Shown here in pieces: positions 1-6,694 of a DNA stretch of 7,313 nucleotides. Each line of letters opens with the position of its first letter. Positions within the stretch are counted from its first letter, which is position 1. The position numbers and the translations under genes were made by a program. A model generated the notes under the pieces. That model was not told the origin of the DNA. It made no database searches and worked only from the letters and a program-made list of their open reading frames with translations. This DNA comes from Syntrophomonadaceae bacterium (GTDB taxonomy: Bacteria > Bacillota > Ch66 > Ch109). The DNA lies in assembly GCA_012512295.1 (NCBI GenBank), contig JAAZDI010000226.1, positions 1-7,313 on the forward strand, read 5' to 3'.

Positions 1-15
1 CCTATTATTTAGTCT

Positions 16-47
16 GGTAGAGGATGCCCCATAATGCATCTTCTACC
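16..47. other. 12-bp hairpin near left edge
   Basis: Arms 16-27 and 36-47 pair over 12 bp with one G-U and an 8-base loop. On the plus strand an A-run follows rather than a T-run, and on the minus strand the bases after the stem (AGACTAAATAATAGG) are only weakly T-rich. It is therefore not a textbook intrinsic terminator. It lies about 120 bases beyond the coaD stop and could still end that transcript, or belong to whatever lies left of the window. The pairing is seen directly; the role is unknown. Confidence 0.45.
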
Positions 48-64
48 TCAAAAAAATATCACTG

Positions 65-120
65 GGTGACATTTTTACTGAATAAAGAAGACTAGTTTTA
101 GGTGACATTTTCACTGAATA
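65..120. repeat. Two 20-bp direct repeats, possible IS end
   Basis: GGTGACATTTTTACTGAATA (65-84) and GGTGACATTTTCACTGAATA (101-120) match at 19 of 20 bases, 36 bases apart start to start, with TTGACA following the second copy. Repeated transposase-binding units near the termini are typical of IS21-family elements, and this motif resembles such ends from memory. No transposase reading frame is in the window, so the element would lie to the left or be a remnant. The repeat is seen; the IS assignment is inference. Confidence 0.5.
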
Positions 121-164
121 TTGACAGCTATCGCATTAGAAAAAATGGTCTAAGTAAGTTTATA

Positions 165-656
165 TTAGCCCTTATTGGTATTACGTATTTTATCAATTAG
201 TTTTTGTTCCACATGCTTAGGAACCAAACCATTGATTGATCCACCTAGTATAGCCACTTCTTTAATTTTGGTCGAACTCAGATAAATATACTGGGGACAT
301 GAGATAATAAAGATCGTCTCGACTGATGGACAAAGTTTATTATTCATCAGAGCCATTTGCATTTCGTAATCAAAGTCGCTAACCGCTCTTAAACCCCGGA
401 TAACTGCTTGTGCCTTTTTACTAACCACATAGTCCATCAATAACCCGGTAAAAGAGTCCACTGTTACCTTCGGAATATGCCGGGTCACCTCTTCTAAAAG
501 TGCCACTCTTTCTTCAATTGAAAAAAACCCTTTTTTTTGTGGATTATGAATTACCGCAACAATGACTTGATCAAATAGCTTCGACGCCCGCTCCAGTATA
601 TCCAGATGTCCATTTGTAACTGGATCGAAGCTCCCCGGGTAGACGCCGATTTTCAA
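165..656 (-). CDS. coaD: Phosphopantetheine adenylyltransferase (CoaD)
   Basis: Catalyses ATP + 4'-phosphopantetheine -> dephospho-CoA + PPi, the penultimate step of cytosolic CoA synthesis. The protein has a nucleotidyltransferase fold with GSFDP at residues 8-12, the HxGH-type motif TNGH at 14-17, RGLR at 87-90 and the C-terminal SSTKIKE segment at 127-133. The predicted length of 163 aa matches the family. I chose the TTG at 656-654: an AAAAAGGGGG run (667-676) sits 10 bases upstream and the family's N-terminal MKIGVYPGSFDP then starts exactly. The in-frame ATG at 689 adds 11 residues (MSECQKGGCKT) foreign to the family and has no ribosome binding site. In many Bacillota coaD directly follows rsmD; here the upstream gene is a thiolase across a 395-base gap holding hairpins, so it may be a separate transcription unit or subject to attenuation. 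The product call is firm; the exact start is likely but not certain. Confidence 0.96.
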   Translation of the reverse strand: MKIGVYPGSFDPVTNGHLDILERASKLFDQVIVAVIHNPQKKGFFSIEERVALLEEVTRHIPKVTVDSFTGLLMDYVVSKKAQAVIRGLRAVSDFDYEMQMALMNNKLCPSVETIFIISCPQYIYLSSTKIKEVAILGGSINGLVPKHVEQKLIDKIRNTNKG

Positions 657-705
657 TGTTTTGCATCCCCCTTTTTGGCATTCCGACATGCGACATATAC
701 ACAGG

Positions 706-727
706 TGTCAGGGTTAGACCCAGGACA
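706..727 (-). other. Small hairpin in coaD leader
   Basis: TGTC (706-709) pairs with GACA (724-727) and GGGT (711-714) with ACCC (718-721), with a 1/2-base internal loop and a 3-base loop. It ends 50 bases before the coaD TTG. It may be part of the coaD 5' leader, but it is short enough to arise by chance. Confidence 0.3.
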
Positions 728-839
728 AACCATATTTTCAAACTTATTTCAGTTAATTTTTAGCCTATTTAGCTATTTATATAATGTATTTTTTCCGAGA
801 TTAATGAATAGTATAAATGCCATTAAAATTATGTAAACA

Positions 840-856
840 AAGCGGGTGTCCCGCTT
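840..856 (-). terminator. Candidate intrinsic terminator after thiolase gene
   Basis: On the minus strand AAGCGGG-ACA-CCCGCTT forms a perfect 7-bp stem with a 3-base loop, followed by TGTTTACATAATTTT. This is a plausible but imperfect U-tract. It lies 196 bases beyond the thiolase stop and about 180 bases before coaD. Its 3' arm and loop also belong to the larger palindrome at 844-918, so the two folds exclude each other. Confidence 0.5.
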
Positions 857-918
857 GGATTACGGTGCTTGAACAGCCCTTCAGGTTGTCCGATGGCCCC
901 GGCTCCAAGGGGACACCC
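844..918 (-). ncRNA. 75-base rod-like palindrome, possible attenuator
   Basis: GGGTGTCCC (844-852) pairs perfectly with GGGACACCC (910-918), and CTTGGA (854-859) with TCCAAG (904-909), leaving one unpaired base at 853: 15 bp in all. Inside, read on the minus strand, CGGGGC can pair with GCACCG (one mismatch) and GGACAACC with GGGCTGTTC around a small loop, so the whole segment can fold as one long hairpin. It sits between thiolase and coaD. As minus-strand RNA, it would sequester half of the terminator-like stem at 840-856, which is terminator/antiterminator logic. I do not recognise a known riboswitch class. Alternatives are a MITE-like palindrome or a plain RNA stability element. The pairing is seen; the function is inference. 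Confidence 0.45.
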
Positions 919-1051
919 TATCATACATCTATTCTACAATTAACTTATCCTGCTTTTTCGATGGTCGTAAACCCGAGGTACTATTCAGGTTTTACATTAA
1001 CCATCTAGCTGAAGATCTCGATAACTCTTATACGACAGACAATTACTTAGC

Positions 1052-2242
1052 CTACATTTCGACTGCCATAGCTGTTCCCATGCCGCCGCCGATGCAGAGG
1101 GTAGCCAGACCTCTCTTCGCTCCCCGACGTTTCATTTCATAAAGCAGGGTTACTAAAATCCGGGCTCCAGATGCACCGATCGGGTGACCGATAGCGGTTG
1201 CACCACCATTGACGTTAACCTTGCTGAGGTCAAAGCCAAGCTCACGTCCGACAGCGATCCATTGAGCCATAAAAGCTTCATTGGCTTCAATCAGATCGAA
1301 GTCTTCAATCTTGAGGCCGGTTTTGGCCATAAGATTTCTGACGGCTGGGATCGGGCCAAGTCCCATAACCTTAGGATCTACACCGCCGGATGCCCAACCA
1401 ACAAACTTGGCCATTGGAGTCAGGCCTAGTTCTTTCGCCTTTTCTTCGGACATAACAACAACAGCTGCTGCGCCATCGTTAATCCCAGAAGCATTACCCG
1501 CAGTCACAATTCCGTCATCTTGGAAAGCAGGCTTTAGCTTGGCAAGGGATTCTTTGGTTACCCCGAAGCGGACAAACTCATCGGTGTCAAAAACAACAGT
1601 ACCTTTTTTAGTCTTGATTTCTACCGGAACGATTTCTTCCTTAAATTTTCCTTCTTTGATCGCTGCTTCTGCCTTATTCTGACTGAGGGCAGCTTGCTCG
1701 TCTAATTCTTCCCGAGTGATGCCATACATGGCTGCTACGTTCTCAGCTGTATTACCCATATGGATGGAGTTGTAGATATCCCAGATCCCATCAAAGATCA
1801 TCATGTCTTTAACTTTGCCAAAGCCGCTTCTTGGGCTGGCCATCCGATAGCCCCAACGGGCATCGTCCAGTACGAAGGGAGCATCAGACATGTTTTCGGT
1901 CCCGCCAGCAACGATAATATCGGCATCGCCGTTTTGAATCATTTGGCAAGCTAAGGAAATACTTCGCAGACCAGAGCCACAGACTTTATTGATGGTCATT
2001 GCCGGTACTTCAACCGGGATGCCAGCGCCAAGTGAACATTGGCGTGCGATATTTTGACCTAATCCGCCCTGAAGAACACAACCAAATACTACTTCATCAA
2101 CTTTCGCCGGATCTAAATTAATCCGCTCTAAGGCCGCTTTAATCGCAATTGCCCCGATTTTCGCTGCGCCAAGTCCTTTTAAACTACCGCCAAAACTGCC
2201 TACTGGAGTACGTACAGCACTAACAATTACAGCGTTTGCCAT
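1052..2242 (-). CDS. Acetyl-CoA C-acetyltransferase (thiolase)
   Basis: Thiolase II family enzyme: acetoacetyl-CoA + CoA <=> 2 acetyl-CoA, the last step of butyrate-type beta-oxidation or, reversed, the first step of C4 synthesis; cytosolic. The catalytic set is complete in 396 aa: nucleophile Cys88 in NKVCGSG, NEAF at 321-324, His353 in [10 protein letters not shown] and the second Cys383 in CIGGGMG. The length is typical for the family. The start at 2242 gives [15 protein letters not shown], with GGAGG at 2251-2255 and an 8-base spacer. The alternative ATG at 2257 overlaps this ribosome binding site. A sigma-H-like promoter (2422-2451) and a short ORF (2269-2325) lie upstream on the same strand. 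Proximity to etfBA and the Fe-S oxidoreductase suggests a role in syntrophic or respiratory short-chain fatty-acid oxidation. The biosynthetic versus degradative direction and the exact chain-length preference cannot be read from the sequence, so I give no symbol (atoB and thlA are both used). Confidence 0.97.
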   Translation of the reverse strand: MANAVIVSAVRTPVGSFGGSLKGLGAAKIGAIAIKAALERINLDPAKVDEVVFGCVLQGGLGQNIARQCSLGAGIPVEVPAMTINKVCGSGLRSISLACQMIQNGDADIIVAGGTENMSDAPFVLDDARWGYRMASPRSGFGKVKDMMIFDGIWDIYNSIHMGNTAENVAAMYGITREELDEQAALSQNKAEAAIKEGKFKEEIVPVEIKTKKGTVVFDTDEFVRFGVTKESLAKLKPAFQDDGIVTAGNASGINDGAAAVVVMSEEKAKELGLTPMAKFVGWASGGVDPKVMGLGPIPAVRNLMAKTGLKIEDFDLIEANEAFMAQWIAVGRELGFDLSKVNVNGGATAIGHPIGASGARILVTLLYEMKRRGAKRGLATLCIGGGMGTAMAVEM

Positions 2243-2268
2243 GATTTCAACCTCCATTTGTTAATTAA

Positions 2269-2325
2269 TTAGGATTTAAAATACTTTGTTAAAACTCGAA
2301 ACCCTCCTCCACGAGGTGCAGCCAT
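2269..2325 (-). CDS. 18-residue leader-peptide-like ORF before thiolase
   Basis: ATG at 2325 opens MAAPRGGGFRVLTKYFKS and stops with TAA at 2269, 26 bases before the thiolase ATG. Directly upstream is TAAAGGAGGTGA, an essentially perfect anti-16S match, with GGAGG six bases from the ATG. This is stronger than any ribosome binding site serving the larger genes. The peptide is basic (two Arg, two Lys, no acidic residue) and has no recognisable domain. There is no obvious run of a regulatory amino acid. It could be a real small protein, a translational-coupling leader for the thiolase, or the 5' end of a lost gene. I recognise no homologue. The start signal is seen; that it is expressed is inference. 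Confidence 0.5.
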   Translation of the reverse strand: MAAPRGGGFRVLTKYFKS

Positions 2326-2421
2326 CCTTCACCTCCTTTATTCTTGTCTAATCTTGGCCTGTTACTTCTGGACGCTGAGAAGCGAAGGCAGTATCTTGTA
2401 TAAACTTTGTTTTAGGTCTAT

Positions 2422-2451
2422 TTATTCTACAAGGTTCTCCAAAATTCCTGC
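2422..2451 (-). promoter_or_regulatory. Sigma-H-type promoter upstream of thiolase
   Basis: The minus strand reads GCAGGAATT, 12 bases, then GTAGAATAA. This matches the Bacillus sigma-H consensus RNAGGAWWW-N11/12-RNNGAATWW at every constrained position. Transcription would start near 2415, about 90 bases before the 18-codon ORF and about 170 before the thiolase. It lies downstream of the 13-bp hairpin that follows the oxidoreductase gene, so the thiolase probably has its own transcription unit. It has not been tested experimentally. Confidence 0.6.
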
Positions 2452-2517
2452 TGCTTCCAGCATTTTCTGTCAAATCTTTGTGTTAGATTTCAAATATTTT
2501 TAGAACACTTTGATGGT

Positions 2518-2550
2518 TTTAGTGACAGCCTTTATGGGGCTGTCACTAAA
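2518..2550. terminator. 13-bp perfect hairpin after oxidoreductase gene
   Basis: TTTAGTGACAGCC (2518-2530) and GGCTGTCACTAAA (2538-2550) pair perfectly around a 7-base loop, beginning 56 bases beyond the oxidoreductase stop. On the minus strand the following bases are AACCATCAAAG, without a T-run. Position and stability suggest a transcript end or a 3' stabiliser for the etfBA-oxidoreductase message, but the canonical U-tract is missing. The plus-strand continuation (TATCTTATTT) is somewhat T-rich. Confidence 0.5.
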
Positions 2551-2606
2551 TATCTTATTTGACATGTTCGTCTCAAGCGAATCCTGAATTAAGTTTTCTT
2601 TAAACC

Positions 2607-4814
2607 CTACATCGCCTCTACGACCAATTCGGCCAGATCGCGGACCGGGAAATCTTCAAGGTCTTTAGATTTCACACCATCTTCAAACATCTGGATACAG
2701 AAAGGACAGTTAGCGGCAATGATTTCAGGATTTTTGTCCAAAGCTTGCTCCGTCCGAGCAATATTGATCCGTTTTTGTCCTTCGTGAACGTGTTCTTCCA
2801 GCCACATCCGGCCACAACCAGCACCGCAACAGAAGCCTCTTTCACGGTTCCGATCCATTTCTTCGAGTTTAACTCCTGGAATTGCTGCTAGAATTTGTCT
2901 GGGAGCATCGTACTCATCATTGTGACGGCCTAGGAAACAAGAGTCATGATAGGTTAAGGTCTTGTTCAACGGTTTGGTTAAACGAATCTTACCGCTCTTG
3001 ATTAAATCAGCAATTAATTGAGTATGGTGAATTACCTCATAATTGCCTCCAAATTGTGGATATTCATTTTTCAGGGTATTCATGCAGTGCGGGCAAGCAG
3101 CAATGATCTTTTGGACACCATAACCATTCATTGTTTCAACGGCTTCGGTGACCAATTGGTAATACAGGTACTCATTCCCCAAGCGTCGAGCTGAATCGCC
3201 ACAGCATTTTTCTTCGGTACCCAGGATTGCAAATTTAATACCAGCTTTCTTCAGAATCTGGACGACAGCTTTAGCGACTTTCTTATTGCGATCGTCAAAC
3301 GCACCGGAACAACCGACATAGTAGAGATAGTAATTGTGTCGTTCGTTTTCCGGAATCTCAGACCATAATGGAACATCTAAGCCTTCAGCCCACTTATCCC
3401 GGTCAGCCCAACCCACGTTCCAGGGGTTACTATTATTTTCCATGCCTCGGAAGACCAGTTGTGCTTCACTCGGGAAGGAACTCTGCCACATAACCAAATT
3501 CCGGCGCATTTCAATAGTTTTCGGAATATGCTCAATGAACATCGGGCACATTTCCATACAAGCCCGGCAGTTGGTGCAATCCCAAATCGCTTCTTCTGAG
3601 ATCACATCGCCGATCAGGGCTTTTTCCATCACGTCGACAGCGCCTTCATCAGACATAGCTCCTACTGCTTCTCCAGCATCGGCGGTCGCAGCTTTCTTCT
3701 GAGCCAGTAAATACGGGGCCTTTTCTAGCCAGTGCTCCTTAAGATCCTGAATTAACTTTTTCGGGTTCAAAGCCTTACCAGTTAGGTAAGCTGGGCAGTT
3801 ATCCTGACAACGTCCACAACGGATACAGGTATCAAAATCCAGCATATCCTTCCAGGTAAACTCTTCAATTGCTTCTACCCCAAAAGTTTCTGCTTCTTCA
3901 ATATTTGGAATTGGCTTAACTGCACCCTTGGGTCCGAGGTTGCGGAAGAAGTAGTTTAGCATACCGGCCATAATGTGCCATAATTTGGTTTGAGGGATCA
4001 GGCCAATAAACAGGAAGGCGATAAACATATGGAACCACCATAGCATCCGGTGCCAGATGGTAACAGTGTCAAAAGGTAAATTATAGAAGAGAGTAGCGAT
4101 GGTCCAACCAATTGGATGAGCAGCTTTATCTATCGGTGCTAGTTGGGCTATTGCTGCAGCAGTAACTACTCCACCACCCATAGCCATCAACTGACCAGTG
4201 ATCCGGAGAGCTTCTATAAAATAGCCGGTTAGCATAATTACCAGAACAAGTGCGAGTATCCAACCGTCTTCCTCTCGCGTATCATTGAGCCGATCAGGCT
4301 TGATGACATAACGTCGATAAATCAAATACAAAACACCGATAATCGCGACAATACCAGCAATTTCCCCAATTAAATGGAAACCAATAAAAAAGTTACCGGT
4401 CATTTTCGGTATATGAATACCGAATAACATTTCACTTACTTCACGTACAGTAGAGGTAATAGCAACTGTTCCAGTTAGGGCAAACATCAGTACCCAGCCC
4501 CAGAATAGCGCAAAATGGCTCCAACCGGGTAAAGCTTCCCGGGTAATTCGACCATGTCCAAAGGTATACTTTAACCAGGAGCCGATCCGTGTTCCCACCT
4601 CGTCGGTCCGCATCTCAGGTTTTCCTACGCTATACATCCGGCACCGGATATAAAAGCCGTAAAGGAAAGCAAGCAGCGGAATCCACATGATTAACAGATA
4701 CATATGGGCCCAGGGAATGTTGGTGGGGGAAACACGAGTAATCAGCTTTACAGCCTCCTCGGATGCTTCTGCAAAACTAGCCGAGTAGCTAAAAAAATGC
4801 AACAGACCCTCCAT
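2607..4814 (-). CDS. Membrane Fe-S oxidoreductase, ETF:menaquinone oxidoreductase (EMO) type
   Basis: Predicted to take electrons from reduced EtfAB and pass them through Fe-S clusters and heme b to menaquinone in the cytoplasmic membrane. The N-terminal third (about residues 34-285) is a NarI/DsrM-like cytochrome b domain with roughly five hydrophobic helices (near 34-56, 98-121, 141-168, 184-205, 254-285) and candidate heme histidines at 100, 147, 256 and 262. Two 4Fe-4S motifs follow: C330/333/336/340 and C413/416/419/423. Two CCG (DUF224, HdrB-like) domains come next: C502...CC537-538...CPHC 574-577 and C626...CC662-663...CPFC 703-706. No ligand is missing. I chose ATG 4814 because AAGGGGGG (4821-4828) lies six bases upstream; the ATG at 4844 adds MYKKCQGGYK without a ribosome binding site. 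This architecture directly beside etfBA matches the EMO proteins characterised in Syntrophus and found in Syntrophomonas. A heterodisulfide-reductase-like role with another acceptor is the main alternative. Domain content is certain; the ETF-to-menaquinone assignment is by family and context. Confidence 0.93.
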   Translation of the reverse strand: MEGLLHFFSYSASFAEASEEAVKLITRVSPTNIPWAHMYLLIMWIPLLAFLYGFYIRCRMYSVGKPEMRTDEVGTRIGSWLKYTFGHGRITREALPGWSHFALFWGWVLMFALTGTVAITSTVREVSEMLFGIHIPKMTGNFFIGFHLIGEIAGIVAIIGVLYLIYRRYVIKPDRLNDTREEDGWILALVLVIMLTGYFIEALRITGQLMAMGGGVVTAAAIAQLAPIDKAAHPIGWTIATLFYNLPFDTVTIWHRMLWWFHMFIAFLFIGLIPQTKLWHIMAGMLNYFFRNLGPKGAVKPIPNIEEAETFGVEAIEEFTWKDMLDFDTCIRCGRCQDNCPAYLTGKALNPKKLIQDLKEHWLEKAPYLLAQKKAATADAGEAVGAMSDEGAVDVMEKALIGDVISEEAIWDCTNCRACMEMCPMFIEHIPKTIEMRRNLVMWQSSFPSEAQLVFRGMENNSNPWNVGWADRDKWAEGLDVPLWSEIPENERHNYYLYYVGCSGAFDDRNKKVAKAVVQILKKAGIKFAILGTEEKCCGDSARRLGNEYLYYQLVTEAVETMNGYGVQKIIAACPHCMNTLKNEYPQFGGNYEVIHHTQLIADLIKSGKIRLTKPLNKTLTYHDSCFLGRHNDEYDAPRQILAAIPGVKLEEMDRNRERGFCCGAGCGRMWLEEHVHEGQKRINIARTEQALDKNPEIIAANCPFCIQMFEDGVKSKDLEDFPVRDLAELVVEAM

Positions 4815-4846
4815 TTTATACCCCCCTTGGCATTTTTTGTACATGA

Positions 4847-4896
4847 ATACTGGATATGCGAAGCTGGTTAAAGGGTGCGTGGCGCATATCCAGTAT
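4847..4896 (-). other. 14-bp perfect hairpin between etfA and oxidoreductase gene
   Basis: ATACTGGATATGCG (4847-4860) and CGCATATCCAGTAT (4883-4896) are exact reverse complements around a 22-base loop. No T-run follows on the minus strand (TCATGTACAAAAAATG), so it is not an ordinary terminator. It lies 55 bases past the etfA stop and ends just before the region that carries the next ribosome binding site. An intercistronic RNA processing or stability element setting the ratio of EtfBA to the membrane protein is one explanation; a protein-binding operator is another. Confidence 0.6.
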
Positions 4897-4951
4897 CATT
4901 TTCTAATTAGGACCTAGAGTACTCGAAATACCCTTTATCTCTAAACCCTGA

Positions 4952-5908
4952 TTACTTCTTTAGTTGCTTAATCATTTCCGGAATAACGGCATGCATATCC
5001 CCAACAATACCGAAGTCAGCAATACTGAAAATCGGTGCTTCAGGGTCTTTATTAATAGCAACAATGTTCTTGGAAGAAGACATGCCGGCTACGTGCTGAA
5101 TTGCACCAGAGATACCAGCCGCTACGTAGAGTATAGGGTTAACCACTTTACCAGTTTGGCCAACCTGGTACTGAGTATCAATCCAGCCAGAGTCGACAGC
5201 TGCCCGGGAAGCACCAACTGCAGCCCCAAAGATGTCTGCCAGCTCTTCAAGCATTTTGAAGCCTTCTGGTCCTTTAGCTCCACGGCCGCCGGATACAACG
5301 AAGTTAGCTTCAGTAAGCTCTGGTCGGCTGGATACAGTCGGGATAAAGTCTTTGACAGTCTGATATAGGTCCGCATCGCTTACCGCTACGTCAGCCTTGA
5401 TTACTTCAGGAGTTTTTCCAACATCGACTACGTCAAAAATGTTTGCCCGAATAGTAGCCATAACGGGGGTGGAATTAACATTAACTTTTGCAAAGGCTTT
5501 ACCCGCATAGATTGGGCGGACAAAGGTCAGCTTGCCACCATCTACTTCAACATCAGTGCAGTCTGTTACCAGACCAGCATCTAACTTTTGAGCGGCCCGA
5601 GGAGCCAGGTCCTTACCCATTGCACTATGCCCAAAGATAATAGTTGCTGGTTCATACTTTTTCGCCATGGCAGCTAGTTGAGCAGCGTAAGCACCTGTAT
5701 TGTACTTCGCAAATTTTGCGTCGTCTACAATGTAAACCTTATCTGCCCCAGCTTTACCAGCTTCAGCAGCTAGACCTTCGATACCTTGACCCATAATAAC
5801 AGCGGCAACCTCATCGCCGAAGTCACGAGCCTTGCTAATCAATTCAAGCGATACTTTGCGGATTTTGCCGTCACGTTGGTCAACAACAACCCATGTACCT
5901 TTTGCCAT
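4952..5908 (-). CDS. etfA: Electron transfer flavoprotein, alpha subunit
   Basis: Large subunit of cytosolic ETF, which with EtfB accepts electrons from acyl-CoA dehydrogenases. The 318-aa protein has the N-terminal alpha/beta ETF domain (about 1-190) and the C-terminal FAD-binding domain (about 195-318) with GGRG 207-210, QVGQTG 248-253, the GISGAIQH signature 265-272, [11 protein letters not shown] 284-294 and ADFGIVGD 297-304. The length is that of a plain EtfA; there is no N-terminal ferredoxin extension. The ATG at 5908 is preceded by AAAGGAGGAG with a 9-base spacer. It follows etfB by 39 bases and is surely co-transcribed with it. Reading into the membrane Fe-S oxidoreductase downstream, the likely circuit is acyl-CoA dehydrogenase -> ETF -> membrane oxidoreductase -> menaquinone. 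Confidence 0.97.
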   Translation of the reverse strand: MAKGTWVVVDQRDGKIRKVSLELISKARDFGDEVAAVIMGQGIEGLAAEAGKAGADKVYIVDDAKFAKYNTGAYAAQLAAMAKKYEPATIIFGHSAMGKDLAPRAAQKLDAGLVTDCTDVEVDGGKLTFVRPIYAGKAFAKVNVNSTPVMATIRANIFDVVDVGKTPEVIKADVAVSDADLYQTVKDFIPTVSSRPELTEANFVVSGGRGAKGPEGFKMLEELADIFGAAVGASRAAVDSGWIDTQYQVGQTGKVVNPILYVAAGISGAIQHVAGMSSSKNIVAINKDPEAPIFSIADFGIVGDMHAVIPEMIKQLKK

Positions 5909-5947
5909 TAGACTATTCTCCTCCTTTGTTCGTGAATTCCATTCAGA

Positions 5948-6694
5948 TTAGCCGATTACCCGAACTTCGTTCTTTAACCAGTTAACTACTTGAGCCGCAG
6001 CATCAGCTGGATCTGCCTCGATTTTCTTACCAGCAGCTTTTGGAGGTGGAATGAATACGGAAGCTACAGAAGTTTTAGAAGCAATTGCCTCGCCAGCGAC
6101 TTTGTCAATCGGTTTCTTCTTGGCTTGCATAATACCTTTCATGGAAGGATACCGGGGTTCGTTCATTCCAACCTGGCAGGTAATGACTGCTGGTAATTTT
6201 ACCTCGATAACTTCTGTTCCGCCATCAGTTTCACGAGTACAGACAGCAGTATTACCGTTCAGTTCAAGTTTACGTACTACGTTAACGTGGGGAAGGTTCA
6301 GGATTTCAGCCAACCGAGTCGGAACCTGGGAGGAACCATCATCAGCAGCAACGTGTCCACACAGAATCAGGTCGGCGCCTAGGCCGCCTATTGCTTTAGC
6401 CAGAATACCAGCGCGGGCGTATTCGTCAGCTTCTGTATCAGAGTTAATTAGAACTCCTTTATCCGCTCCCATGGCTAATGCTTGACGAATTGCATCCTGG
6501 GCCTTATCAGAACCAGCAGATACGACTATAACTTCTCCACCTTGCTTCTCCTTAATTTGGAGAGCTTCTTCCACGGCTACTTCATCGTAAGGGTTAATAA
6601 TCAAGTTAATCCCGTCATCGCTGACTTTTCCGTTTTTGAGGACGATTTTAGCTTCGGTGTCAAAAGTTTGCTTAACACATACAGCTATTTTCAA
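5948..6694 (-). CDS. etfB: Electron transfer flavoprotein, beta subunit
   Basis: Small ETF subunit, partner of EtfA, carrying the AMP or second flavin site. The 248-aa protein begins MKIAVCVKQ, as the family does, and shows NPYDEVAVEEAL at 34-45 and the C-terminal recognition segment NEPRYPSMKGIMQAKKKPI at 178-196. The start is TTG at 6694-6692: AAAGGAGG (6703-6710) is eight bases upstream. The longer frame from ATG 6733 would add 13 residues, overlaps that ribosome binding site and lacks one of its own. Residues 113-130 read GHVAADDGSSQVPTRLAE, whereas many bifurcating EtfBs have a DGDTAQVGP segment here. That hints at a non-bifurcating ETF paired with the membrane oxidoreductase, but it is not decisive. 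It is the first gene of the etfB-etfA-oxidoreductase unit and has a leader of several hundred bases. Confidence 0.96.
   Translation of the reverse strand: MKIAVCVKQTFDTEAKIVLKNGKVSDDGINLIINPYDEVAVEEALQIKEKQGGEVIVVSAGSDKAQDAIRQALAMGADKGVLINSDTEADEYARAGILAKAIGGLGADLILCGHVAADDGSSQVPTRLAEILNLPHVNVVRKLELNGNTAVCTRETDGGTEVIEVKLPAVITCQVGMNEPRYPSMKGIMQAKKKPIDKVAGEAIASKTSVASVFIPPPKAAGKKIEADPADAAAQVVNWLKNEVRVIG

Noticed and set aside
720..896. CAGGACAAACC and TTGTCCGATGG, faintly like c-di-GMP-I riboswitch pieces on the plus strand
   Set aside because: The pieces are too far apart, the GCAAAGC core is missing, and no plus-strand gene follows.
930..953. GCAGGATAA...GTAGAATA on the minus strand, resembling the two sigma-H-like sites
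   Set aside because: Only 13 bases separate AGGA and GAAT, versus 18 in the other two sites and in the sigma-H consensus; not called as a promoter.
1281..1682. Long plus-strand open frames inside the thiolase, etfA, etfB and oxidoreductase genes
   Set aside because: They lie antisense to well-supported genes with complete catalytic motifs and have no start signals; they are by-products of codon usage.
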